64,000 nt of DNA from Anagrus nilaparvatae (taxonomy: Eukaryota > Arthropoda > Insecta > Hymenoptera > Mymaridae), in NCBI GenBank assembly GCA_022575985.1, contig JAKSXM010000350.1:248001-312000 (forward strand), in the 5' to 3' direction. Position numbers and translations under genes: made by a program. Under the pieces are notes generated by a model that had not been told where the DNA came from, made no database searches, and saw only the letters and a list, made by a program, of their open reading frames with translations. Shown here piece after piece: positions 25,303-38,978 of the stretch. How positions within the stretch are numbered: the first letter of the stretch is position 1; every line of letters starts with the position of its first letter.

Positions 25303-28300
25303 TTCAAATGGTTTCAAGCAAGTAGATCCAAAGATTCTAAAAATACAATATTTTTGATACCTATTTATATTTTTATATCTTGTTTTTTTATTTCTCAGGC
25401 CTTTTGGACTGTATTTGTTAAGTTTTTTCTCTATTTTACATATTTTTTCATTATAAGTAAACTTGTTTTATAAAAATTTTAACCTATTCAAATGGTTTCA
25501 TGAGAGTGGATCCACCTTTTCTAAATATACAATAATTTTAATACTTATTTAATTTATTTATATCTTGTTTTTTAATTACGCTGGCCTGAAGGGCCGTATT
25601 TGTTTAAGTTTTTCTCTACGTAGAATATTCTCTCATTATTAGTAAAATTGGTTTATAAAAATTTTAACCAATTCAAATGGTTTTATGCAAGTAGATCCAA
25701 CGTTTATAAAAATACAATAATTTTGATACCTAATTAAATTTTTTATATCTTGTTTTTTTATTTCTCAGGCCTTTTTGACTGTATTTGTTTAGGTTTTTCT
25801 CTATTTTACATATTTTTTCATTATAAGTAAACTTGTTTTATAAAAATTTTAACCTATTCAAATGGTTTCATGAAAGTGGATCCACCTTTTCTAAATATAC
25901 AATAATTTTAATACTTATTTAATTTATTTATATCTTGTTTTTTAATTACGCTGGCCTGAAGGGCCGTATTTGTTTTAGTTTTCCTCTACGTAGAATATTC
26001 TCTTATTATTAGTAAACTTGGTTTATAAAAATTTTAACCAATTCAAATGGTTTTATGCAAGTAGATCCAACGTTTATAAAAATACAATAATTTTGATACC
26101 TAATTAAATTTTTTATATCTTGTTTTTTTATTTCTCAGGCCCTTTTGACTGTATTTGTTTAGGTTTTTCTCTATTTTACATATTTTTTCATTATAAGTAA
26201 ACTTGTTTTATAAAAATTTTAACCTATTCAAATGGTTTCATGCAAGTGGATCCAACGTTTATAAAAATACAATAATTTTGATACCTATTTAAATTTTTTA
26301 TATTATGTTTTTTTATTTCTCAGACCTTTTGGACTGTATTTGTTTAGGTTTTTCTCTATTTTACATATTTTTTCATTGTAAGTAAACTTGTTTTATAAAA
26401 ATTTTAACCTATTCAAATGGTTTCATGAAAGTGGATCCACCTTTTCTAAATATACAATAATTTTAATACTTATTTAATTTATTTATATCTTGTTTTTTAA
26501 TTACGCTGGCCTGAAGGGCCGTATTTGTTTAAGTTTTTCTCTACGTAGAATATTCACTCATTATTAGTAAAATTGGTTTATAAAAATTTTAACCAATTCA
26601 AATGGTTTTATGCAAGTAGATCCAACGTTTATAAAAATACAATAATTTTGATACCTAATTAAATTTTTTATATCTTGTTTTTTTATTTCTCAGGCCCTTT
26701 TGACTGTATTTGTTTAGGTTTTTCTCTATTTTACATATTTTTTCATTATAAGTAAACTTGTTTTATAAAAATTTTAACCTATTCAAATGGTTTCATGCAA
26801 GTGGATCCAACGTTTATAAAAATACAATAATTTTGATACCTATTTAAATTTTTTATATTATGTTTTTTTATTTCTCAGGCCTTTTGGACTGTATTTGTTT
26901 AAGTTTTTCTCTATTTTATATATTTTTCTATTATAAAAAAACTTGGTTTATAAGAATTTTAACCAATTCAAATGGTTTCATGAAAGTGGATCCACCTTTT
27001 CTAAATATACAATAATTTTAATACTTATTTAATTTATTTATATCTTGTTTTTTAATTACGCTGGCCTGAAGGGCCGTATTTGTTTAAGTTTTTCTCTACG
27101 TAGAATATTCTCTCATTATTAGTAAAATTGGTTTATAAAAATTTTAACCAATTCAAATGAATTCATAAAAGTGGATCCAAAGATTCTAAAAATACAATAT
27201 TTTTGATACCTATTTAAATTATTATATCTTGTTTTTTTATTTCTCAGGCCTTTTAGACTGTATTTGTTAAGGTTTTTCTCTATTTTACATATTTTTTCAT
27301 TATAAGTAAACTTGTTTTATAAAAATTTTAACCTATTCAAATGGTTTCATGCAAGTGGATCCAACGTTTATAAAAATACAATAATTTTGATACCTATTTA
27401 AATTTTTTATATTATGTTTTTTTATTTCTCTGGCCTTTTGGACTGTATTCGTTTAAGTTTTTCTCTATTTTATATATTTTTCTATTATAAGTAAACTTGG
27501 TTTATAAGAATTTTAACCAATTCAAATGGTTTCATGAAAGTGGATCCACATTTTCTAAATATACAATAATTTTAATACTTATTTAATTTATTTATATCTT
27601 GTTTTTTAATTACGCTGGCCTGGTGGGCCGTATTTGTTTTAGTTTTCCTCTACATAGAATATTCTCTTATTATTAGTAAACTTGGTATATAAAAATTTTA
27701 ACCAATTCAAATGGTTTCAAGCAAGTAGATCCAAAGATTCTAAAAATACAATATTTTTGATACCTATTTATATTTTTATATCTTGTTTTTTTATTTCTCA
27801 GGCCTTTTGGACTGTATTTGTTAAGGTTTTTCTCTATTTTACATATTTTTTCATTATAAGTAAACTTGTTTTATAAAAATTTTAACCTATTCAAATGGTT
27901 TCATGAGAGTGGATCCACCTTTTCTAAATATACAATAATTTTAATACTTTTTTAATTTATTTATATCTTGTTTTTTAATTACGCTGGCCTGAAGGGCCGT
28001 ATTTGTTTTAGTTTTCCTCTACGTAGAATATTCTCTTATTATTAGTAAACTTGGTTTATAAAAATTTTAACCAATTCAAATGGTTTCATGCAAGTAGATC
28101 CAAAGATTCTAAAAATACAATATTTTTGATACGTATTCAAATTTTTATATCTTGTTTTTTTATTTCTCAGGCCTTTTGGACTGTATTTGTTAAGGTTTTT
28201 CTCTATTTTACATATTTTTTCATTATAAGTAAACTTCTTTTATAAAAATTTTAACCTATTCAAATGGTTTCATGAAATTGGATCCACCTTTTCTAAATAT

Positions 28301-31266
28301 ACAATAATTTTAATACTTATTTAATTTATTTATATCTTGTTTTTTAATTACGCTGGCCTGAAGGGCCATATTTGTTTAAGTTTTTCTCTACGTAGAATAT
28401 TCTCTCATTATTTGTAAACTGGGTTTATAAAAATTTTAACCAATTCAAATGGTTTTATGCAAGTAGATCCAACGTTTATAAAAATACAATAATTTTGATA
28501 CCTAATTAAATTTTTTATATCTTGTTTTTTTATTTCTCAGGCCTTTTGGACTGTATTTGTTTAGGTTTTTCTCTATTTTACATATTTTTTCATTATAAGT
28601 AAACTTGTTTTATAAAAATTTTAACCTATTCAAATGGTTTCATGCAAGTGGATCCAACGTTTATAAAAATACAATAATTTTGATACCTATTTAAATTTTT
28701 TATATCTTGTTTTTTTATTTCTCAGGCCTTTTGGACTGTATTGGTTTAGGTTTTTCTCAATTTTACATATTTTTTCATTATAAGTAAACTTGTTTTATAA
28801 AAATTTTAACCTATTCAAATGGTTTCATGAAAGTGAATACACCTTATCTAAATATACATTAATTTTAATACTTATTTAATTTATTTATATCTTGTTTTTT
28901 AATTACGCTGGCCTCAAGGGCCATATTTGTTTAAGTTTTTCTCTACGTAGAATATTCTCTCATTATTTGTAAACTGGGTTTATGAAAATTTTAACCAATT
29001 CAAATGGTTTCATGCAAGTAGATCCAAAGATTCTAAAAATACAATATTTTTGATACCTATTTAAATTTTTATATCTTGTTTTTTTATTTCTCAGGCTTTT
29101 TGGACTGTATTTGTTAAGGTTTTTCTCTATTTTACATATTTTTTCATTATAAGTAAACTTGTTTTATAAAAATTTTAACCTATTCAAATGGTTTCATGAA
29201 AGTGGATCCACCTTTTCTAAATATACAATAATTTTAATACTTATTTAATTTATTTATATCCTGTTTTTTAATTACGCTGGCCTGAAGGGCCGTATTTGTT
29301 TTAGTTTTCCTCTACGTAGAATATTCTCTTATTATTAGTAAATTTGGTTTATAAAAATTTTAACCAATTCAAATGGTTTCATGCAAGTAGATCCAAAGAT
29401 TCTAAAAATACAATATTTTTGATACCTATTTAAATTTTTATATCTTGTTTTTTTATTTCTCAGGCCTTTTGGACTGTATTTGTTACGGTTTTTCTCTATT
29501 TTACATATTTTTTCATTATAAGTAAACTTGTTTTATAAAAATTTTAACCTATTCAAATGGTTTCACGAAAGTGGATCCACCTTTTCTAAATATACAATAA
29601 TTTTAATACTTATTTAATTTATTTATATCTTGTTTTTTAATTACGCTGGCCTGAAGGGCCATATTTGTTTAAGTTTTTCTCTACGTAGAATATTCTCTCA
29701 TTATTTGTAAACTGGGTTTATAAAAATTTTAACCAATTCAAATGGTTTTATGCAAGTAGATCCAACGTTTATAAAAATACAATAATTTTGATACCTAATT
29801 AAATTTTTTATATCTTGTTTTTTTATTTCTCAGGCCTTTTGGACTGTATTTGTTTAGGTTTTTCTCTATTTTACATATTTTTTCATTATAAGTAAACTTG
29901 TTTTATAAAAATTTTAACCTATTCAAATGGTTTCATGAAAGTGGATCCACCTTTTCTAAATATACAATAATTTTAATACTTATTTAATTTATTTATATCT
30001 TGTTTTTTAATTACGCTGGCCTGAAGGGCCGTATTTGTTTAAGTTTTTCTCTACGTAGAATATTCTCTCATTATTAGTAAAATTGGTTTATAAAAATTTT
30101 AACCAATTCAAATGGTTTTATGCAAGTAGATCCAACGTTTATAAAAATACAATAATTTTGATACCTAGTTAAATTTTTTATATTATGTTTTTTTATTTCT
30201 CAGGCCTTTTGGACTGAATTTGTTTAAGTTTTTCTCTATTTTATATATTTTTCTATTATAAGTAAACTTGGTTTATAAGAATTTTAACCAATTCAAATGG
30301 TTTCATGAAAGTGGATCCAACGATTATAAAAATACAATAATTTTGATACCTAATTAAATTTTTTATATCTTGTTTTTTTATTTCTCAGGCCTTTTGGACT
30401 GTATTTGTTTAGGTTTTTCTCTATTTTACATATTTTTTCATTATAAGTAAACTTGTTTTATAAAAATTTTAACCTATTCAAATGGTTTCATGAAAGTGGA
30501 TCCACCTTTTCTAAATATACAATAATTTTAATACTTATTTAATTTATTTATATCTTGTTTTTTAATTACGCTGGCCTGAAGGGCCGTATTTGTTTAAGTT
30601 TTTCTCTACGTAGAATATTCTCTCATTATTAGTAAAATTGGTTTATAAAAATTTTAACCAATTCAAATGGTTTTATGCAAGTAGATCCAACGTTTATAAA
30701 AATACAATAATTTTGATACCTAGTTAAATTTTTTATATTATGTTTTTTTATTTCTCAGGCCTTTTGGACTGAATTTGTTTAAGTTTTTCTCTATTTTATA
30801 TATTTTTCTATTATAAGTAAACTTGGTTTATAAGAATTTTAACCAATTCAAATGGTTTCATGAAAGTGGATCCAACGATTATAAAAATACAATAATTTTG
30901 ATACCTAATTAAATTTTTTATATCTTGTTTTTTTATTTCTCAGGCCTTTTGGACTGTATTGGTTTAGGTATTTCTCTATTTTACATATTTTTTCATTATA
31001 AGTAAACTTGTTTTATAAAAATTTTAACCTATTCAAATGTTTTCATGAAAGTGAATACACCTTATCTAAATATACATTAATTTTAATACTTATTTAATTT
31101 ATTTATATCTTGTTTTTTAATTACGCTGTCCTCAAGGGCCATATTTGTTTAAGTTTTTCTCTACGTAGAATATTCTCTCATTATTTGTAAACTGGGTTTA
31201 TAAAAATTTTAACCAATTCAAATGGTTTTATGCAAGTAGATCCAACGTTTATAAAAATACTATAAT
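24380..31266 (+). repeat. Multi-kilobase duplicated satellite segment, copy 2
   Basis: Counterpart of 14034-20920 with the same order of monomer types and the same private variants. It continues intact past the point where copy 1 has lost two monomers. Confidence 0.85.
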
Positions 31267-31955
31267 TTTGATACCTAATTAAATTTTTTATATCTTGTTT
31301 ATTTATTTCTCAGGCCTTTTGGACTTTATTTGTTTAGGTTTTTCTCTATTTCACATATTTTTTCATTATAAGTAAACTTGTTTTATAAAAATTTCAACCT
31401 ATTCAAATGGTTTCATGCAAGTGGATCCAACGTTTATAAAAATACAATTATTTTGATACCTATTTAAATTTTTTATATTATGTTTTTTTATTTCTCAGGC
31501 CTTTTGGACTGTATTTGTTTAAGTTTTTCTCTATTTTATATATTTTTCTATTATAAGTAAACTTGGTTTATAAGAATTTTAACCAATTCAAACGGTTTCA
31601 TGAAAGTGGATCCACCTTTTCTAAATATACAATAATTTTAATACTTATTTAATTTATTTATATCTTGTTTTTTAATTACGCTGGCCTGGTGGGCCGTATT
31701 TGTTTTAGTTTTCCTCTACATAGAATATTCTCTTATTATTAGTAAACTTGGTTTATAAAAATTTTAACCAATTCAAATGGTTTCAAGCAAGTAGATCCAA
31801 AGATTCTAAAAATACAATATTTTTGATACCTATTTATATTTTTATATCTTGTTTTTTTATTTCTCAGGCCTTTTGGACTGTATTTGTTTAGGTTTTTCTC
31901 TATTTTACATATTTTTTCATTATAAGTAAACTTGTTTTATAAAAATTTTAACCTA

Positions 31956-34357
31956 TTCAAATGGTTTCATGAAAGTGGATCCACCTTTTCTAAATATACA
32001 ATAATTTTAATACTTATTTAATTTATTTATATCTTGTTTTTTAATTACGCTGGCCTGAAGGGCCGTATTTGTTTAAGTTTTTCTCTACGTAGAATATTCT
32101 CTCATTATTAGTAAAATTGGTTTATAAAAATTTTAACCAATTCAAATGGTTTTATGCAAGTAGATCCAACGTTTATAAAAATACAATAATTTTGATATCT
32201 AGTTAAATTTTTTATATTATGTTTTTTTATTTCTCAGGCCTTTTGGACTGTATTTGTTTAAGTTTTTCTCTATTTTATATATTTTTCTATTATAAGTAAA
32301 CTTGGTTTATAAGAATTTTAACCAATTCAAATGGTTTCATGAAAGTGGATCCAACGATTATAAAAATACAATAATTTTGATACCTAATTAAATTTTTTAT
32401 ATCTTGTTTTTTTATTTCTCAGGCCTTTTGGACTGTATTGGTTTAGGTTTTTCTCTATTTTACATATTTTTTCATTATAAGTAAACTTGTTTTATAAAAA
32501 TTTTAACCTATTCAAATGTTTTCATGAAAGTGAATACACCTTATCTAAATATACATTAATTTTAATACTTATTTAATTTATTTATATCTTGTTTTTTAAT
32601 TACGCTGTCCTCAAGGGCCATATTTGTTTAAGTTTTTCTCTACGTAGAATATTCTCTCATTATTTGTAAACTGGGTTTATAAAAATTTTAACCAATTCAA
32701 ATGGTTTTATGCAAGTAGATCCAACGTTTATAAAAATACAATAATTTTGATACCTAATTAAATTTTTTATATCTTGTTTATTTATTTCTCAGGCCTTTTG
32801 GACTGTATTTGTTTAGGTTTTTCTCTATTTCACATATTTTTTCATTATAAGTAAACTTGTTTTATAAAAATTTCAACCTATTCAAATGGTTTCATGCAAG
32901 TGGATCCAACGTTTATAAAAATACAATTATTTTGATACCTATTTAAATTTTTTATATTATGTTTTTTATTTCTCAGGCCTTTTGGACTGTATTTGTTTAA
33001 GTTTTTCTCTATTTTATATATTTTTCTATTATAAGTAAACTTGGTTTATAAGAATTTTAACCAATTCAAACGGTTTCATGAAAGTGGATCCACCTTTTCT
33101 AAATATACAATAATTTTAATACTTATTTAATTTATTTATATCTTGTTTTTTAATTACGCTGGCCTGGTGGGCCGTACTTGTTTTAGTTTTCCTCTACATA
33201 GAATATTCTCTTATTATTAGTAAACTTGGTTTATAAAAATTTTAACCAATTCAAATGGTTTCAAGCAAGTAGATCCAAAGATTCTAAAAATACAATATTT
33301 TTGATACCTATTTATATTTTTATATCTTGTTTTTTTATTTCTCAGGCCTTTTGGACTGTATTTGTTTAGGTTTTTCTCTATTTTACATATTTTTTCATTA
33401 TAAGTAAACTTGTTTTATAAAAATTTTAACCTATTCAAATGGTTTCATGAGAGTGGATCCACCTTTTCTAAATATACAATAATTTTAATACTTATTTAAT
33501 TTATTTATATCTTGTTTTTTAATTACGCTGGCCTGAAGGGCCGTATTTGTTTAAGTTTTTCTCTACGTAGAATATTCTCTCATTATTAGTAAAATTGGTT
33601 TATAAAAATTTTAACCAATTCAAATGGTTTTATGCAAGTAGATCCAACGTTTATAAAAATACAATAATTTTGATACCTAATTAAATTTTTTATATCTTGT
33701 TTTTTTATTTCTCAGGCCTTTTTGACTGTATTTGTTTAGGTTTTTCTCTATTTTACATATTTTTTCATTATAAGTAAACTTGTTTTATAAAAATTTTAAC
33801 CTATTCAAATGGTTTCATGCAAGTGGATCCAACGTTTATAAAAATACAATAATTTTGATAACTATTTAAATTTTTTATATTATGTTTTTTTATTTCTCAG
33901 GCCTTTTGGACTGTATTTGTTTAAGTTTTTCTCTATTTTATATATTTTTCTATTATAAGTAAACTTGGTTTATAAGAATTTTAACCAATTCAAATGGTTT
34001 CATGAGAGTGGATCCACCTTTTCTAAATATACAATAATTTTAATACTTTTTTAATTTATTTATATCTTTTTTTTTAATTACGCTGGCCTGAAGGGCCGTA
34101 TGTGTTTTAGTTTTCCTCTACGTAGAATATTCTATTATTATTAGTAAACTTGGTTTATAAAAATTTTAACCAATTCAAATGGTTTTATGCAAGTAGATCC
34201 AAAGATTCTAAAAATACAATATTTTTGATACCTATTTATATTTTTATATCTTGTTTTTTTATTTCTCAGGCCTTTTGGACTGTATTTGTTTAGGTTTTTC
34301 TCTATTTTACATATTTTTTCATTATAAGTAAACTTGTTTTATAAAAATTTTAACCTA
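31956..34357 (+). repeat. 13-monomer unit (2402 bp), first of a tandem pair
   Basis: Starts with a B monomer and contains D2 with GATATCTAGTT, F with GTCCTCAAGGGCC, a D with the 1-bp T-run loss, an E with GGCCGTACTTG and an E' with GGCCGTATGTG. The whole order restarts at 34358. The GTACTTG variant recurs exactly 2402 bp later. Confidence 0.82.
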
Positions 34358-36016
34358 TTCAAATGGTTTCATGAAAGTGGATCCACCTTTTCTAAATATA
34401 CAATAATTTTAATACTTATTTAATTTATTTATATCTTGTTTTTTAATTACGCTGGCCTGAAGGGCCGTATTTGTTTAAGTTTTTCTCTACGTAGAATATT
34501 CTCTCATTATTAGTAAAATTGGTTTATAAAAATTTTAACCAATTCAAATGGTTTTATGCAAGTAGATCCAACGTTTATAAAAATACAATAATTTTGATAT
34601 CTAGTTAAATTTTTTATATTATGTTTTTTTATTTCTCAGGCCTTTTGGACTGTATTTGTTTAAGTTTTTCTCTATTTTATATATTTTTCTATTATAAGTA
34701 AACTTGGTTTATAAGAATTTTAACCAATTCAAATGGTTTCATGAAAGTGGATCCAACGATTATAAAAATACAATAATTTTGATACCTAATTAAATTTTTT
34801 ATATCTTGTTTTTTTATTTCTCAGGCCTTTTGGACTGTATTGGTTTAGGTTTTTCTCTATTTTACATATTTTTTCATTATAAGTAAACTTGTTTTATAAA
34901 AATTTTAACCTATTCAAATGTTTTCATGAAAGTGAATACACCTTATCTAAATATACATTAATTTTAATACTTATTTAATTTATTTATATCTTGTTTTTTA
35001 ATTACTCTGTCCTCAAGGGCCATATTTGTTTAAGTTTTTCTCTACGTAGAATATTCTCTCATTATTTGTAAACTGGGTTTATAAAAATTTTAACCAATTC
35101 AAATGGTTTTATGCAAGTAGATCCAACGTTTATAAAAATACAATAATTTTGATACCTAATTAAATTTTTTATATCTTGTTTATTTATTTCTCAGGCCTTT
35201 TGGACTGTATTTGTTTAGGTTTTTCTCTATTTCACATATTTTTTCATTATAAGTAAACTTGTTTTATAAAAATTTCAACCTATTCAAATGGTTTCATGCA
35301 AGTGGATCCAACGTTTATAAAAATACAATTATTTTGATACCTATTTAAATTTTTTATATTATGTTTTTTATTTCTCAGGCCTTTTGGACTGTATTTGTTT
35401 AAGTTTTTCTCTATTTTATATATTTTTCTATTATAAGTAAACTTGGTTTATAAGAATTTTAACCAATTCAAACGGTTTCATGAAAGTGGATCCACCTTTT
35501 CTAAATATACAATAATTTTAATACTTATTTAATTTATTTATATCTTGTTTTTTAATTACGCTGGCCTGGTGGGCCGTACTTGTTTTAGTTTTCCTCTACA
35601 TAGAATATTCTCTTATTATTAGTAAACTTGGTTTATAAAAATTTTAACCAATTCAAATGGTTTCAAGCAAGTAGATCCAAAGATTCTAAAAATACAATAT
35701 TTTTGATACCTATTTATATTTTTATATCTTGTTTTTTTATTTCTCAGGCCTTTTGGACTTTATTTGTTTAGGTTTTTCTCTATTTTACATATTTTTTCAT
35801 TATAAGTAAACTTGTTTTATAAAAATTTTAACCTATTCAAATGGTTTCATGAGAGTGGATCCACCTTTTCTAAATATACAATAATTTTAATACTTATTTA
35901 ATTTATTTATATCTTGTTTTTTAATTACGCTGGCCTGAAGGGCCGTATTTGTTTAAGTTTTTCTCTACGTAGAATATTCTCTCATTATTAGTAAAATTGG
36001 TTTATAAAAATTTTAA
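34358..36016 (+). repeat. 13-monomer unit, second copy, truncated to about 9 monomers
   Basis: Repeats the first nine monomers of 31956-34357 with the same private variants. The order then switches, within the monomer starting near 36017, into D-E-A-B-C-D-E order, so the copy is incomplete. Confidence 0.78.
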
Positions 36017-36390
36017 CCAAATCAAATGGTTTTATGCAAGTAGATCCAACGTTTATAAAAATACAATAATTTTGATACCTATTTAAATTTTTTATATTAT
36101 GTTTTTTTATTTCTCTGGCCTTTTGGACTGTATTTGTTTAAGTTTTTCTCTATTTTATATATTTTTCTATTATAAGTAAACTTGGTTTATAAGAATTTTA
36201 ACCAATTCAAATGGTTTCATGAAAGTGGATCCACCTTTTCTAAATATACAATAATTTTAATACTTATTTAATTTATTTATATCTTGTTTTTTAATTACGC
36301 TGGCCTAGTGGGCCGTATTTGTTTTAGTTTTCCTCTACATAGAATATTCTCTTATTATTAGTAAACTTGGTTTATAAAAATTTTAACCAA

Positions 36391-37314
36391 TTCAAATGGT
36401 TTCAAGCAAGTAGATCCAAAGATTCTAAAAATACAATATTTTTGATACCTATTTATATTTTTATATCTTGTTTTTTTATTTCTCAGGCCTTTTGGACTGT
36501 ATTTGTTAAGGTTTTTCTCTATTTTACATATTTTTTCATTATAAGTAAACTTGTTTTATAAAAATTTTAAATTATTCAAATGGTTTCATGAAAGTGGATC
36601 CACCTTTTCTAAATATACAATAATTTTAATACTTATTTAATTTATTTATATCTTGTTTTTTAATTACGCTGGCCTGAAGGGCCGTATTTGTTTAAGTTTA
36701 TTCTCTACGTAGAATATTCTCTCATTATTAGTAAAATTGGTTTATAAAAATTTTAACCAATTCAAATGAATTCATAAAAGTGGATCCAAAGATTCTAAAA
36801 ATACAATATTTTTGATACCTATTTAAATTATTATATCTTGTTTTTTTATTTCTCAGGCCTTTTGGACTGTATTTTTTAAGGTTTTTCTCTATTTTACATA
36901 TTTTTTCATTATAAGTAAACTTGTTTTATAAAAATTTTAACCTATTCAAATGGTTTCATGCAAGTGGATCCAACGTTTATAAAAATACAATAATTTTGAT
37001 ACCTATTTAAATTTTTTATATTATGTTTTTTTATTTCTCTGGCCTTTTGGACTGTATTTGTTTAAGTTTTTCTCTATTTTATATATTTTTCTATTATAAG
37101 TAAACTTGGTTTATAAGAATTTTAACCAATTCAAATGGTTTCATGAAAGTGGATCCACCTTTTCTAAATATACAATAATTTTAATACTTATTTAATTTAT
37201 TTATATCTTGTTTTTTAATTACGCTGGCCTGGTGGGCCGTATTTGTTTTAGTTTTCCTCTACATAGAATATTCTCTTATTATTAGTAAACTTGGTTTATA
37301 AAAATTTTAACCAA
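36391..37314 (+). repeat. 924-bp 5-mer unit A-B-C-D-E
   Basis: Same order. One extra base in the B monomer (GTTTATTCTCTACG near 36696) is shared only with the unit at 42671, tying these two copies together. Confidence 0.85.
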
Positions 37315-38978
37315 TTCAAATGGTTTCAAGCAAGTAGATCCAAAGATTCTAAAAATACAATATTTTTGATACCTATTTATATTTTTATATCTTGTTTTTT
37401 TATTTCTCAGGCCTTTTGGACTGTATTTGTTAAGTTTTTTCTCTATTTTACATATTTTTTCATTATAAGTAAACTTGTTTTATAAAAATTTTAACCTATT
37501 CAAATGGTTTCATGAGAGTGGATCCACCTTTTCTAAATATACAATAATTTTAATACTTATTTAATTTATTTATATCTTGTTTTTTAATTACGCTGGCCTG
37601 AAGGGCCGTATTTGTTTAAGTTTTTCTCTACGTAGAATATTCTCTCATTATTAGTAAAATTGGTTTATAAAAATTTTAACCAATTCAAATGGTTTTATGC
37701 AAGTAGATCCAACGTTTATAAAAATACAATAATTTTGATACCTAATTAAATTTTTTATATCTTGTTTTTTTATTTCTCAGGCCTTTTTGACTGTATTTGT
37801 TTAGGTTTTTCTCTATTTTACATATTTTTTCATTATAAGTAAACTTGTTTTATAAAAATTTTAACCTATTCAAATGGTTTCATGAAAGTGGATCCACCTT
37901 TTCTAAATATACAATAATTTTAATACTTATTTAATTTATTTATATCTTGTTTTTTAATTACGCTGGCCTGAAGGGCCGTATTTGTTTTAGTTTTCCTCTA
38001 CGTAGAATATTCTCTTATTATTAGTAAACTTGGTTTATAAAAATTTTAACCAATTCAAATGGTTTTATGCAAGTAGATCCAACGTTTATAAAAATACAAT
38101 AATTTTGATACCTAATTAAATTTTTTATATCTTGTTTTTTTATTTCTCAGGCCCTTTTGACTGTATTTGTTTAGGTTTTTCTCTATTTTACATATTTTTT
38201 CATTATAAGTAAACTTGTTTTATAAAAATTTTAACCTATTCAAATGGTTTCATGCAAGTGGATCCAACGTTTATAAAAATACAATAATTTTGATACCTAT
38301 TTAAATTTTTTATATTATGTTTTTTTATTTCTCAGACCTTTTGGACTGTATTTGTTTAGGTTTTTCTCTATTTTACATATTTTTTCATTGTAAGTAAACT
38401 TGTTTTATAAAAATTTTAACCTATTCAAATGGTTTCATGAAAGTGGATCCACCTTTTCTAAATATACAATAATTTTAATACTTATTTAATTTATTTATAT
38501 CTTGTTTTTTAATTACGCTGGCCTGAAGGGCCGTATTTGTTTAAGTTTTTCTCTACGTAGAATATTCACTCATTATAAGTAAAATTGGTTTATAAAAATT
38601 TTAACCAATTCAAATGGTTTTATGCAAGTAGATCCAACGTTTATAAAAATACAATAATTTTGATACCTAATTAAATTTTTTATATCTTGTTTTTTTATTT
38701 CTCAGGCCCTTTTGACTGTATTTGTTTAGGTTTTTCTCTATTTTACATATTTTTTCATTATAAGTAAACTTGTTTTATAAAAATTTTAACCTATTCAAAT
38801 GGTTTCATGCAAGTGGATCCAACGTTTATAAAAATACAATAATTTTGATACCTATTTAAATTTTTTATATTATGTTTTTTTATTTCTCAGGCCTTTTGGA
38901 CTGTATTTGTTTAAGTTTTTCTCTATTTTATATATTTTTCTATTATAAGTAAACTTGGTTTATAAGAATTTTAACCAA

